Assembly (NCBI RefSeq): GCF_009865135.1
Contig: NZ_WWGH01000001.1
Location: 4,526,001-4,590,000 of the forward strand
Length of the DNA: 64,000 nt
From: Streptomyces sp. SID8374
GTDB lineage: Bacteria > Actinomycetota > Actinomycetes > Streptomycetales > Streptomycetaceae
Reading direction: 5' to 3'
Made by a program: the position numbers and the translations under genes. Below are positions 1 through 9,142 of this stretch, piece after piece. The notes beneath the pieces are model-generated. The model was not told where the DNA came from, did no database searches, and saw nothing but the letters and a program-made list of their open reading frames with translations. The stretch's first letter is position 1; every line of letters begins with the position of its first letter.

Positions 1-741
1 CCGCCGGCCGAGTTGTGGGTGACCTTGCGTACGGCGGAGGGCGAGCGGCGGCGGTGCTGGCGAAGCGGGTTCCTGCGGCTGGCCTCACCGCTGACGGAGG
101 AGCCGGTTCCGCTCGGGGTGGGGTGGATGTTCCGGGACGTGACGGCCAGGAAGCTCGCGCAGCAGGAGGCGGACCGGCTGCGGTTCCGGGCGGGTCAGCT
201 GCACAGGGCGGCGCGTACGGTCTCCGAGTGCGAGGACCCGATGGAGGCGGCGACCTCCCTCCTCGACTTCGCGCTGGCCGGCTTCGCCGACCACGTACTC
301 CTCGATCTCACCGAGGAAGCGCCGGTGGCGTCCGCCCTGGCGGAGAGCGGCGAGCGCCTGGTGCGTACGGCCGCGACGCCCGCCGACACGCCCGGCCCCT
401 GCCTGCTGGTGGCGGGCGGCGCGATCCCCGTCCGGTACGGCCCAGGGCACCCCGCCCTCCAGGCCGCCGAGCGCACCGGATCGGTCCGTACGAGCGCGGG
501 CGCCGGGGACGACGGCGGGGCGGCGGCCTGGGCGGCGGAGCGGCGCTGGCCCCGGGACGCGGCCCACGCCCTGTGCACGGTGCTGCGGAGCCGGGGGCGG
601 ACGCTGGGCGTGCTGACGTTCCTCCGCGCGGCGAACCGGGCCGCCTTCGAACGTCCGGACACGGCGTACGCCGAGACGGTGGCGGCCCGGGTCGCGGGCG
701 CCGTCGACCTGGCGCAGACGCTGCGGCGGGCGGCCACCTGA
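1..741 (+). CDS. PAS/GAF-domain sensor protein, C-terminal part (5' end outside window)
   Basis: The frame is open from the first base, so this is the 3' end of a longer gene. The first ~45 residues, with the exit motif GWMFRDVTARK, look like the last strands of a PAS domain. A linker helix rich in Ala/Arg and a ~150-residue GAF-like domain follow (FADHVLLDL, LGVLTFLRA). In Streptomyces this order is common in SpoIIE-type phosphatases and kinases that sense small molecules, but no phosphatase or kinase domain follows here, so the output domain (if any) lies upstream. Low confidence on the exact role, high that the frame is coding. Confidence 0.7.
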   Translation, partial: PPAELWVTLRTAEGERRRCWRSGFLRLASPLTEEPVPLGVGWMFRDVTARKLAQQEADRLRFRAGQLHRAARTVSECEDPMEAATSLLDFALAGFADHVLLDLTEEAPVASALAESGERLVRTAATPADTPGPCLLVAGGAIPVRYGPGHPALQAAERTGSVRTSAGAGDDGGAAAWAAERRWPRDAAHALCTVLRSRGRTLGVLTFLRAANRAAFERPDTAYAETVAARVAGAVDLAQTLRRAAT

Positions 742-803
742 GAAAGCATGCCGGGCGGGCTCCGGGCGGGTGAGGCCGCCGTCTGCCCGCCCCGACGGGC
801 CCC

Positions 804-2294
804 TCAGGTCACCTGCGTGGTCCCGTACGTCTGCGCGACGAAATTGAGCCGCTGGATGAAACTGGCCGTCCAGTTGCCGCCTGCCTGCGGCGACAGGGGC
901 TGGGCCCACCACTTCATGCGGGTCTGGGGGAAGTGCTCCTGCTCGCCCGGCTGCGGGTCCCCGAGATACAGCGCCTGCGCGTTCCAGCCGAGCTCTTGTG
1001 CTCCGGCCACGCGATCCGCCGTGTTGGCGGAGGCCATCATGGTGAGGGCCTGGGTGACGGCGGCGATGTCCCTGCCCGGCCGCTCCAGGGACGGGAGGAT
1101 GCCCGCGGCGTGGGCCAGGCTCTCGATCAGCTCGACATGGGCGGAGCCTTCCCCCGCCTTCCGGATCACCAGGGTGAAGCCGTGGCCCGCGTACTCGATC
1201 CGGAACACCGACTCCACCCCGTGGTCCCAGGCATGGCGGAGCGCGTCGGTCAGGGTCCGCACGGCCGCCTGGAACTCCGGTACGTCTGCGGCCTGTTGCG
1301 GGTTGGGTCCCTCCGTGGGCAGAGCCGCCGCAGGGTCGGTCAGGACGGGGAAGAGGGCGTGGGCCGTGGGGAAGCAGGAGGCGTACTCCAGCGGATCCTT
1401 GAGGTTGGAGTCGAGGATCTCCGGGGCGATGCCGTGCGCCCCCATGGGGTCGTACGCCGGGTCGAGAAGGGCGTTCAGGACGTTCAGCCGGGTGGTGCCG
1501 ATGGCAGCCGCGAGTTCGTCGAGTTGGGTCGCGTAGGGCTGGACGCCCTGCGCGATGCCCGCACCGATGGTGTCCCCTGGGGCCCGTTGCACCGGCATGC
1601 CGTCCGCCGCGTACCGGTGCGTGTGCTGCTCCGGGCCGTGCTGCGCCGCATCGCCGTGTTCCCCGGCCGCCTCGGTACGTTGCACCGGGGCCCGCATCAC
1701 CCGCGCCGCGTTGGCCTCCGCCGCCCGCTCGAACCGGTCCGACGGGTCGGAGACCGAGAGCCCCGAACCGTTGTCCGTGCCCGCCACGGGCCCCTGCCGC
1801 TGCTGGATGACGTGCGTCAACTCGTGGGCCAGCGTGTGCGGATCGGCGCCGCCCCGGCCCAGGACGACATGGTGGCCGCTGGTGTAGGCGCGGGCCCCGA
1901 CCTCGGCGGCGGACGCCCGGGCCGCGGCGTTGTCGTGGATGCGTACGTCGGAGAAGTCCGCGCCCATCCGGGACTCCATGTCGGCGCGCGTACGGTCGTC
2001 GAGGGGGCGGCCGGGGGAACGCAGGACACCGGGCACCGCCGAACGCTGCACACCGGGCCCGCCGGAGGCGGCGGAGCGCTGGACCGCCGCGTCCTCCTGG
2101 CCGTGTCCGCCCTCGTGGTCGCAGGCGGGGCCGTGCTGGGCCCGGCGCAGGATGTCCACGACGGCGGCGTTGCCCGCACTGCGCTGGAGGGCGGACAGGG
2201 CGCCCTCCTCCTGGGAGCCGGCCGTCACCGGCCGGACCGCCGGCGGGCGGACGGGTCCGGGGGCCTCGGCCTTGCTCTGCTCTGTACGGCGCAT
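804..2294 (-). CDS. eCIS core domain (DUF4157) protein
   Basis: A 496-residue protein with an Ala/Gly/Gln-rich N-terminus carrying repeated VQRS motifs. A DUF4157/eCIS-core domain follows at about residues 90-170, with RMGADFSDVRIHD and the zinc-peptidase-like HELTHVIQQ signature. Residues ~230-496 form a domain I do not recognise. The family is found with extracellular contractile injection systems and as stand-alone putative toxins or effectors; the HExxH-like motif suggests a metallopeptidase fold, perhaps structural rather than catalytic. No sheath, baseplate or AAA ATPase gene lies nearby, so it is an orphan here. The start is the ATG preceded by a weak GAGAGG. Confidence 0.8.
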   Translation of the reverse strand: MRRTEQSKAEAPGPVRPPAVRPVTAGSQEEGALSALQRSAGNAAVVDILRRAQHGPACDHEGGHGQEDAAVQRSAASGGPGVQRSAVPGVLRSPGRPLDDRTRADMESRMGADFSDVRIHDNAAARASAAEVGARAYTSGHHVVLGRGGADPHTLAHELTHVIQQRQGPVAGTDNGSGLSVSDPSDRFERAAEANAARVMRAPVQRTEAAGEHGDAAQHGPEQHTHRYAADGMPVQRAPGDTIGAGIAQGVQPYATQLDELAAAIGTTRLNVLNALLDPAYDPMGAHGIAPEILDSNLKDPLEYASCFPTAHALFPVLTDPAAALPTEGPNPQQAADVPEFQAAVRTLTDALRHAWDHGVESVFRIEYAGHGFTLVIRKAGEGSAHVELIESLAHAAGILPSLERPGRDIAAVTQALTMMASANTADRVAGAQELGWNAQALYLGDPQPGEQEHFPQTRMKWWAQPLSPQAGGNWTASFIQRLNFVAQTYGTTQVT

Positions 2295-2380
2295 GGGCAG
2301 GGAACCTCTCGGCAGATGAGTGGGACCCTACCTGCATACCCGGCGGCCGGGCCGAACAGGAAGGCCCGCGGGGGCAGTTA

Positions 2381-2513
2381 CTCCTGCCCCCGGGGTACGG
2401 CCGGGCAGAAGGGCCCGTTCCTTCCGTGGCGGACACTCCCTCACGTCCTCCTGCCCGCCGGGGTACGCCCGGGCAGGAGGGCGCGTACCTTCCGTGGCGG
2501 ACGCTCCCTCACG
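2381..2513. repeat. Tandem ~66-bp direct duplication carrying a hairpin
   Basis: Two near-identical units (2381-2446 and 2448-2513) each contain a CCTGCCCG...CGGGCAGG-type stem followed by CCTTCCGTGGCGGAC and CTCCCTCACG. The right copy reaches the last codons and stop of the permease gene at 2509, so the 3' end of that gene has been copied downstream. The hairpins could terminate the export operon. Confidence 0.75.
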
Positions 2514-3723
2514 CCGCGTGCAGCGCCAGCGTCGGGGAGAGGCGGGAGGCCCGCACCGCCGGGTAGAGGCCCGCCACCGTGCCGATCACCAGCGTCGCGC
2601 CGAAGCCCCCGCCGACCGCCCAGAGCGGCACCACCCACGGCAGCCCGCCGGAGTGCGCGTACACCCCCGTCGCCGCCGCGCCCAGCGCCACCCCCGCCAG
2701 ACCGCCCAGGCCCGACAGCATCAGGGACTCCGTGACGAACTGGATCCGGATCTGGCCCCGGGTCGCGCCCAGCGAGCGGCGCAGCCCGATCTCGTACCGG
2801 CGCTCCAGCACCGAGATGATCATGGTGTTGGCCACTCCGACGCCGCCGACCAGCAGCGCGATACCGCCCAGGCCCAGCAGCAGACTGCTGAACGCCCCCT
2901 CGGTCGCCGCCTTCGCGCGCAGCGCCGACGACGGGTCGGTGACCTTCACGTTCTGCGGGTTCTGCGGGTCGACCGTCGCCGCCATGACCTTGCGTACGTC
3001 CCGCACCGCCGCGTCGTCCGACCGCTCGTACACCGACGTCGGGTGGCCCTCGAAGCCCAGCAGCCGCTTCGCGCCCTCCCAGCCGACCAGCGCGGAACGT
3101 TCGATCTCCGGGGCGAGGGGGAGCGGGGCGAGGATGCCGATGACCGTGAAGTGCCGGTCGCCCAGCCACACTTGCTGTCCGGGCCTGGTGACGCCGAGGC
3201 GTTCGGCGGCGACATGGCCGAGCACCACCGAGGGGTAGCGGCCGGTCGCCGCGTTGAGCCAGCTGCCGCTGCGCACCTCGCCGCGCAGGACGCGGAGCAG
3301 GTCGGCCGTGGTCGCCTTGACCGTGATCCCGCCCGTATCGCCCTCGTCGATCCTCTCGTTGCGGCGTACGGTCGCGTCGAGGTCGGCGGTGGCCCCCACC
3401 TCCTGGACCCCCTTGATCCGGCCCACCATCCCGACCGAGCCCTCGGGCAGCCGTACGTCCTCTCCGGCGAACATCGAGTCGCCGGGCGAGGCGACCAGGA
3501 GGTTGGTGCCCAACTTGTCGAGTTCGCGGAGCAGTTGGGCCTGGCTGGAGGCGGAGATGCCGACCACGGAGATCATCGTCGCGATGCCGATGGCGATGCC
3601 CAGCGCGGAGAGGACCACCCGCATCGGGCGGCTGCGGAGGCCGGACGAGCCGACGTGGAGGACGTCCCGGGGGCCCAGGCGGGCCGCCTTCAGCCGTCCC
3701 CGCCCCCGGCCTGTGCGGCTCAC
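2509..3723 (-). CDS. MacB/FtsX-type ABC transporter permease
   Basis: A 404-residue permease of the MacB family. One N-terminal membrane segment (~residues 25-50, ALGIAIGIATMISVVGIS) is followed by a ~220-residue extracytoplasmic MacB_PCD domain. A C-terminal FtsX block has three more membrane segments and the EIGLRRSLGATRGQI coupling motif. It starts at a GTG that overlaps the stop of the ATPase gene by four bases. With the ATPase, the HlyD-like adaptor and the lipoprotein upstream it forms a tripartite export system, probably for a peptide or lipophilic compound. The substrate cannot be read from the sequence. Confidence 0.92.
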   Translation of the reverse strand: MSRTGRGRGRLKAARLGPRDVLHVGSSGLRSRPMRVVLSALGIAIGIATMISVVGISASSQAQLLRELDKLGTNLLVASPGDSMFAGEDVRLPEGSVGMVGRIKGVQEVGATADLDATVRRNERIDEGDTGGITVKATTADLLRVLRGEVRSGSWLNAATGRYPSVVLGHVAAERLGVTRPGQQVWLGDRHFTVIGILAPLPLAPEIERSALVGWEGAKRLLGFEGHPTSVYERSDDAAVRDVRKVMAATVDPQNPQNVKVTDPSSALRAKAATEGAFSSLLLGLGGIALLVGGVGVANTMIISVLERRYEIGLRRSLGATRGQIRIQFVTESLMLSGLGGLAGVALGAAATGVYAHSGGLPWVVPLWAVGGGFGATLVIGTVAGLYPAVRASRLSPTLALHAA

Positions 3724-4640
3724 AGCTTCGCCCCTGCCGTCATGGGCCGGCGTACAGGCGGATTCCTTACGTCCGCCACCACCTCGCCGTCCCTGATCCG
3801 CACCTCGCGCGGCAGGCTCCCCGCGATCTCCGTGTCGTGCGTGATCACCGCGATCGTCGCCCCCTCCCGGTTCAGGTCCCGCAGCAGCTCCATCACCGCC
3901 GCGCCCGACGCCGTATCCAGCGCCCCCGTCGGCTCGTCGGCCAGCAGCAGGGCGGGCTCACCGACGACCGCCCGCGCGATGGCGACCCGCTGCTTCTGGC
4001 CGCCCGAGAGCTGGTGCGGCTTGTGGTCCAGGCGGTCCGCCAGCCCGACCCGGTCCAGCGCCTCGGCGGCCCTGCGGCGGCGTACGGGGCGGGGAAGGCC
4101 GGAGTAGAGCAGGCCCTCGGCCACGTTGTCGCGCGCGGAGACGCCCGGGACCAGGTGGAACGCCTGGAAGACGAAGCCCACGTGCTGGGCGCGCAGGGCG
4201 GAGAGGCGGCGGTCGGAGAGGGCCGCCACGTCATGGCCCGCGATGTGGACGGAGCCGGTGGTGGGGCGGTCCAGGGTGCCGACGATGTGCAGCAGCGTGG
4301 ACTTGCCGGAGCCGGACGGGCCGACGATGGCGAGGAGTTCGCCCTCCCGCACGGTGAGGTCCACCCCGCGCAGGGCGGTGACCCCGCCCGCGTACTCCTT
4401 GGTGACGCCGCGGAGGCCGACGACCGTGGTTCCGGCCTCGGCTGCGTTCGTACCGATGACCGTGGTCCCGCCTTCGGCCTCGTTCGTACCGATGACCGCG
4501 TTCGTGGCGCCGACAGTGTTCGTGGCGCCGACCGCGTGCGTGCCGCTCGCCTGGTTCGTGCCGCCGACCGCGTTCGTGCCGCTGGCCTCGTGCGTACCGT
4601 TGACCGCGTTCGTACCGCCGACCTCGTACGTACCGCTCAT
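3720..4640 (-). CDS. ABC transporter ATP-binding protein with repeat-rich N-terminus
   Basis: The last ~225 residues are a standard MacB/LolD-type ATPase: Walker A GPSGSGKST, signature LSGGQKQR, Walker B LLLADEPTGALD and H-loop ITHDTE. The first ~75 residues are unusual: a run of short repeats such as GTNAVGGTN and GTHAVGATN with no similarity to an ABC domain. The start is fixed by a four-base overlap (ATGA) with the stop of the adaptor gene upstream, so the repeats are probably translated. If so, this ATPase carries a flexible Gly/Thr/Asn tail; the alternative is internal initiation before GLRGVTKEYAGG. Confidence 0.9.
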   Translation of the reverse strand: MSGTYEVGGTNAVNGTHEASGTNAVGGTNQASGTHAVGATNTVGATNAVIGTNEAEGGTTVIGTNAAEAGTTVVGLRGVTKEYAGGVTALRGVDLTVREGELLAIVGPSGSGKSTLLHIVGTLDRPTTGSVHIAGHDVAALSDRRLSALRAQHVGFVFQAFHLVPGVSARDNVAEGLLYSGLPRPVRRRRAAEALDRVGLADRLDHKPHQLSGGQKQRVAIARAVVGEPALLLADEPTGALDTASGAAVMELLRDLNREGATIAVITHDTEIAGSLPREVRIRDGEVVADVRNPPVRRPMTAGAKL

Positions 4641-5695
4641 ATCTTCGGCACCCCGACCTTCATGCCCTCGCTGAGACCGCCGCCCGACACCTCGACCCGG
4701 CCGTCCGCGAACATGCCCAGCTCCACCTTCACCTCGCGGACCGTGCCGTTCCGTACGACCTCCACACCGAAGCCGCCGCCGGGCAGGGCCAGGAGCGCGT
4801 TCACGGGGACGGTCAGGACGTTCTTACGGGTCTCGCCGGTGAGGTTCACCGTCACCGGTGACTGGTCGAAGCCGCCGACATCGTCCGGCTTGTCGAAGGA
4901 GACCGTCAGGGTCACCTTCGGGCCGGTGTCCTGCGGGTCCTTGCCGGGCTTCGCCGTCCGGCCGACCGAGGAGACCGTGCCGGGCGCGCTGGTGCCGTCC
5001 GGCAGCTCCACGTCGACCTTGGTGCCCGCCTTGGCCAACTGGCTCTCCGCCACGTCCAGTTCGAAGGTCACGATCCGCTCGGAGCCGGTCGTGGTGAGGA
5101 CCGGGGTGCCCGGCTGGGCCAGGTCGCCGACCGCCGCCTCCACGCTCCTGATCCGGACCTTCCCCGGGGCGAACGTGACGTCCTGCGGGCCCACCTTGCC
5201 CGTCCGCTTGACGTCGTTCGCCCTCTGCCAGCGCTTGACGGCCGCCGCCGTCAGCTCGGTGTACTCGGTGTCCGGGGTGAAGCCGGTGTAGCCGAGGGCG
5301 GCGAGATTGCGCTCCAGCTGCTCCACGTCCCGGCCCTTGTCGCCCGGCTTCAGCGTCCGGTACATGGGCCCCGCCCCGTACATCAGCCGGACCGCCCGCC
5401 CGTCGACCTCGTACAGCCGCTCGTTCCGCTTGACGGTCGACCCGGTGCGCGGGGCCCAGGTCAGGGTGCCCGCCGCGCCCGCGTTGATCTTGCGCTGCTT
5501 GTCGTAGCCGAGGGTCCCCTCCGCCTGGGCGCTGTCGCGCAGGTCGCCGCGCAGGACCGGGGCGGTGGCCGGCGGCAGCCCGGTGTTCGCACCGGCCGAC
5601 TCCGTACCGCCCCCGCCGAGCTGGGTGACCGCGATCGTCCCGGCCGTCACCGCGAGCACCGCCGCCACCGCCGCCACGGCCCGTCCGCGCCTCAT
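4637..5695 (-). CDS. HlyD/MacA-like efflux adaptor with peptidoglycan-binding domain
   Basis: A 352-residue exported protein. An N-terminal signal or anchor helix (residues ~3-25, AVAAVAAVLAVTAGTIAV) is followed by a MacA-like barrel and a PG_binding_1 domain at about 110-160 (LKPGDKGRDVEQLERNLAALGY). Beta-barrel and membrane-proximal domains end the protein. This arrangement is typical of actinobacterial periplasmic-adaptor-like subunits of MacAB exporters, the PG-binding module probably anchoring it to the wall. The frame stays open further upstream, but ATG at 5695 overlaps the lipoprotein stop by four bases and starts directly at the signal sequence, so I chose it. Confidence 0.88.
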   Translation of the reverse strand: MRRGRAVAAVAAVLAVTAGTIAVTQLGGGGTESAGANTGLPPATAPVLRGDLRDSAQAEGTLGYDKQRKINAGAAGTLTWAPRTGSTVKRNERLYEVDGRAVRLMYGAGPMYRTLKPGDKGRDVEQLERNLAALGYTGFTPDTEYTELTAAAVKRWQRANDVKRTGKVGPQDVTFAPGKVRIRSVEAAVGDLAQPGTPVLTTTGSERIVTFELDVAESQLAKAGTKVDVELPDGTSAPGTVSSVGRTAKPGKDPQDTGPKVTLTVSFDKPDDVGGFDQSPVTVNLTGETRKNVLTVPVNALLALPGGGFGVEVVRNGTVREVKVELGMFADGRVEVSGGGLSEGMKVGVPKI

Positions 5696-6201
5696 CGGCC
5701 CACGCTCTCGCACGCCTTGTTGGCCTTCTCGAACTTCTTCATCTCCTGCGGCTTCGGCGCGGGCAGCGCCTGCGCCGCCCCGCCCTCGAACTTCGGGTCC
5801 GGCATGTCGAAGCCGTTCTTCCGCATGCACCGCGCGAAGGCGACCATCTTGTCCTTCTCCGCCTGCGTCAGCTCCTTGGGCCCGCCGCCGACCGCCTTGT
5901 CCTCGCAGGCCTTGAACGCCTTCTCCATCTCCTTCCGGCTCTTGGAGCCGCCGTCGATGGTGACCCCCATGCCGTTCTCGCCCGGCTTCGGCTCGGGGAT
6001 GTTCAGGCCCTGCTTCCGGAGGCACTTGCGGTGCTCCAGCGCCTGGTCCTCCTCCGTCTTCTTCGTGGTGGACGCCGACCCGCCGTCCTTCGTCCCGCCG
6101 CTGCCGCCGCCGCCCGTACAGGCCGTGGCGGACAGGACGACGGTCGCGGCGAGCAGGCAGGCGGCGGCGATGGTGCGCCGCCGTGCGGGGAGAAAGGTCA
6201 T
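5692..6201 (-). CDS. Secreted lipoprotein, first gene of the export operon
   Basis: A 169-residue lipoprotein: charged MTFLPARRR start, hydrophobic core and lipobox LSATAC with the modified Cys near residue 28. A Gly/Ser/Lys linker and two related Cys-containing blocks follow (EHRKCLRKQGLNIPEP and AFARCMRKNGFDMPDP), which look like an internal duplication. I do not know a biochemical function. It leads an operon of four genes joined by four-base overlaps and faces the response-regulator gene divergently, so it may be a surface sensor or accessory factor for the exporter. Confidence 0.85.
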   Translation of the reverse strand: MTFLPARRRTIAAACLLAATVVLSATACTGGGGSGGTKDGGSASTTKKTEEDQALEHRKCLRKQGLNIPEPKPGENGMGVTIDGGSKSRKEMEKAFKACEDKAVGGGPKELTQAEKDKMVAFARCMRKNGFDMPDPKFEGGAAQALPAPKPQEMKKFEKANKACESVGR

Positions 6202-6270
6202 GAAGGGCTCCTCGTAACGTCGAAGGGACGGCCCGAGCGTGCGCGAGGAGGCGGTTTCGTTTCTCTCAGC

Positions 6271-6288
6271 GCCGGTGCTTACACCGGC
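6271..6288. promoter_or_regulatory. Palindrome between export operon and two-component genes
   Basis: GCCGGTG-CTTA-CACCGGC is a perfect 7-bp inverted repeat in the 116-bp divergent spacer, 30 bp upstream of the response-regulator start. It is a candidate operator for that regulator or an early hairpin of the transcript; position is the only support. Confidence 0.4.
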
Positions 6289-6314
6289 GAAACATCGCTT
6301 TCGGGTACACAGGG

Positions 6315-7009
<695 letters not shown>

Positions 7010-7013
<4 letters not shown>

Positions 7014-8176
7014 ACAGCGAACGCGCGCGACTCACCGCGCTCTACGGCGGCCTGCTCGTGCTGGCCGGGGTCCTGCTCATGGGGCTCGTCTACGTGCTGG
7101 TCAGCGACGGGCTCTACAGCAGCGTCATGACCGCCGTCGCCCCCGCCGTCCCCGCCTCCCGGCTGGACGCCGCCTCCGCGCCCCTGCTGCCCACCTCCGA
7201 CTGGGCGCAGACCACCGTGATCCAGCCCGGCCAGTACGCGGTCGCGCGGAAGGTCTCCACCGCCGCCGGGGACGCCGTGCTCCACCAGCTCCTCACCGTC
7301 TCCGCGCTCTCCCTCGCCGTCTACTCGGCGCTCTCCGTCGCCCTCGCCTGGTGGATGGCGGGCCGGGTGCTGCGGCCCGTCGGGGTCATCACCGCCCGGG
7401 CCCGACGGCTCTCCGGCTCCAACCTCCACGAGCGGATCGCGCTCAAGGCCCCGCCCGGCGAACTCAAGGAGCTGGCCGACACCTTCGACGGGATGCTGGA
7501 CCGGATAGAGCAGCTGGTCGCCGCCCGGCAGCGGTTCGCCGCCAACGCCGCCCATGAGCTGCGCACCCCGCTCGCCGTGCAGCGGGCCGCCGCCGAGATC
7601 GGACTCGCCGACGACCCGCCGCCCGAGAAGGTCGCCTGGATCCGGGACAAGCTCATCGACACCGCCGACAACAGCGAGCAGCTCATCGAGGGCCTGCTGC
7701 TCCTCGCGGTCTCCGACGAGGGGCTGCGGCGGCGCGAACGGGTCGCCCTGGACGCCACCACCGCCACGGCCACCGAGGCGCTGGCGGCGGAGGCGGAGGA
7801 GCGGGACGTGACCGTCGACGTGGAGGCCCGGCCGGTGAGCGTGCAGGGCGACCCGGTCCTCCTGGACCACCTCGTGCACAACCTGGTCGCCAACGCGCTG
7901 CGCCACAACCACCCCGGCGGGACCGTACGGGTCCGGGTCGGCCCGGGCGGCCTGGAGGTCGCCAACACGGGGCCCGTGGTGGACCCGGCGGCCCTGCCGC
8001 TGCTGTTCGAACCGTTCCGCCGGGCACAGGCCCGCCGCCACGCACCGGGCGAGGGCGCGGGGCTCGGGCTCTCCATCGTGGCGTCGGTCGCGCGGGCGCA
8101 CGGCGGGGACGTCGGCGCCACGGCGAACCCGGGCGGGGGACTGACGGCCCGGGTGACGCTGCCCACCTGTGCATGA
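7010..8176 (+). CDS. Sensor histidine kinase
   Basis: A 388-residue membrane kinase starting at GTG 7010, which overlaps the regulator stop (GTGA). TM1 lies at ~9-31, a short ~60-residue extracytoplasmic loop follows, and TM2 lies at ~92-114. HAMP is next, then HisKA with phospho-acceptor H182 in AAHELRTPLAV. HATPase_c has the N box HNLVANALRHN and G box GLGLSIVASVARAHGG. The small sensor loop argues for an intramembrane or exporter-linked signal rather than a large ligand domain. Confidence 0.93.
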
Positions 8177-8186
8177 GGGCCGGGGC

Positions 8187-8942
8187 TCAGTGGCGGTAGA
8201 AGATCCGCTCGCGGTACTCCGTCATGACCCGGCCGTTCCAGTCGTGGCCGCCGTCCACGTTCCCCGAGCGCAGGAGCGGCGGTTCGATGCCACGGGCCAC
8301 CAGCTGCTCGGAGGCCGCCGCCATCATCGACTGCATGATCGCGCTGGTGACGACGGTGGAGGCCGGGGCGAAGGGGGCCTCGATGCCGGGGGAGGTCAGC
8401 TCCGCGTCGCCGATCGCGATCTTGCTGTCGAGGACGATGTCGCAGTGGTCGCGCAGGAAGCCGCCCGAGGTGTGCCGGGAGCGGGTGTTCTCCGCGTACG
8501 CCACCGAGGTCACGCCGATGACCTTCAGCCCCAGGGCCCGGGCGTTCTGGGCCATCTCGACCGGGAGCGCGTTGCGGCCGGAGAGCGAGATGATCACGAG
8601 CACGTCGCCCGCCGTCGCCGGGCTGGAGTCCAGGACCGCCGAGGCCAGGCCGTCCACCCGCTCCAGGGCGGAGCCGAGGGTGGCGGGCATGACGTCCACG
8701 CCGGTGGTACCGGGCACCGTGAGCAGGTTCATCAGGGCCAGCCCGCCCGCCCGGTAGACGACGTCCTGGGCGGCGAGGGAGGAGTGCCCGGCGCCGTACG
8801 CGAAGAGCCGGCCGCCCGCCTCGACCGTGTCGGCGATGGCCGAACCCGCCGCCGCGATGGAGCCCGCCTCCTCGTCCCGCACCCGCTGGAGCAGGCCGAT
8901 CGCCGCATCGAAGAACTGACCGGCCAGCTTGCTGTCGCTCAT
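8187..8942 (-). CDS. SIS-domain sugar-phosphate isomerase/etherase-like protein
   Basis: A 251-residue cytoplasmic SIS-domain protein. Recognisable blocks are GGRLFAYGAGHSSLAAQD, the phosphosugar loop ISLSGRNALPVE and VIGVTSVAYAE. It resembles the MurNAc-6-phosphate etherase/GmhA-like group, but lacks features that fix the substrate. A DasR-type dre-like site overlaps the promoter, pointing to amino-sugar (GlcNAc or MurNAc) metabolism. In Streptomyces this gene lies divergent from dmdR1, as it does here. Confidence 0.85.
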   Translation of the reverse strand: MSDSKLAGQFFDAAIGLLQRVRDEEAGSIAAAGSAIADTVEAGGRLFAYGAGHSSLAAQDVVYRAGGLALMNLLTVPGTTGVDVMPATLGSALERVDGLASAVLDSSPATAGDVLVIISLSGRNALPVEMAQNARALGLKVIGVTSVAYAENTRSRHTSGGFLRDHCDIVLDSKIAIGDAELTSPGIEAPFAPASTVVTSAIMQSMMAAASEQLVARGIEPPLLRSGNVDGGHDWNGRVMTEYRERIFYRH

Positions 8943-9014
8943 CGAGGAGAGCCCTTTCGACGGGATTGCGCAGGGGTTTCGGCGGGGTGGGAATGGCTGT
9001 GCCGCCGATCACGT

Positions 9015-9040
9015 TGCGGTCTGGACCAGTGGCCTGTCAA
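9015..9040 (-). promoter_or_regulatory. Promoter with DasR dre-like element for the SIS gene
   Basis: On the minus strand TTGACA (9040-9035) is a consensus -35. The 16-mer TGCGGTCTGGACCAGT at 9015-9030 matches the known dre consensus ACTGGTCTAGACCAGT at 12 of 16 positions and fills the -35/-10 spacer. A weak -10 such as CAACGT follows. A repressor bound here would block RNA polymerase. Confidence 0.55.
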
Positions 9041-9142
9041 TAGCGCCCGGCGGCGTCCGTCGCACGGTCTTCGGTCGGGGCGGCACGGTTGTCGTTGCTA
9101 TGCGTCAGAATTGGTGCAGGGCCATCGCACGACGTTTTCTAG

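Noticed and set aside
85..2436. Long minus-strand frame of 783 codons over 85-2436
   Set aside because: Arg/Gly/Pro-rich shadow of the DUF4157 gene and of the first gene; no domain and wrong codon bias.
2320..4107. 595-codon plus-strand frame over the ABC permease and ATPase genes
   Set aside because: Opposite strand carries complete MacB and ATPase motifs.
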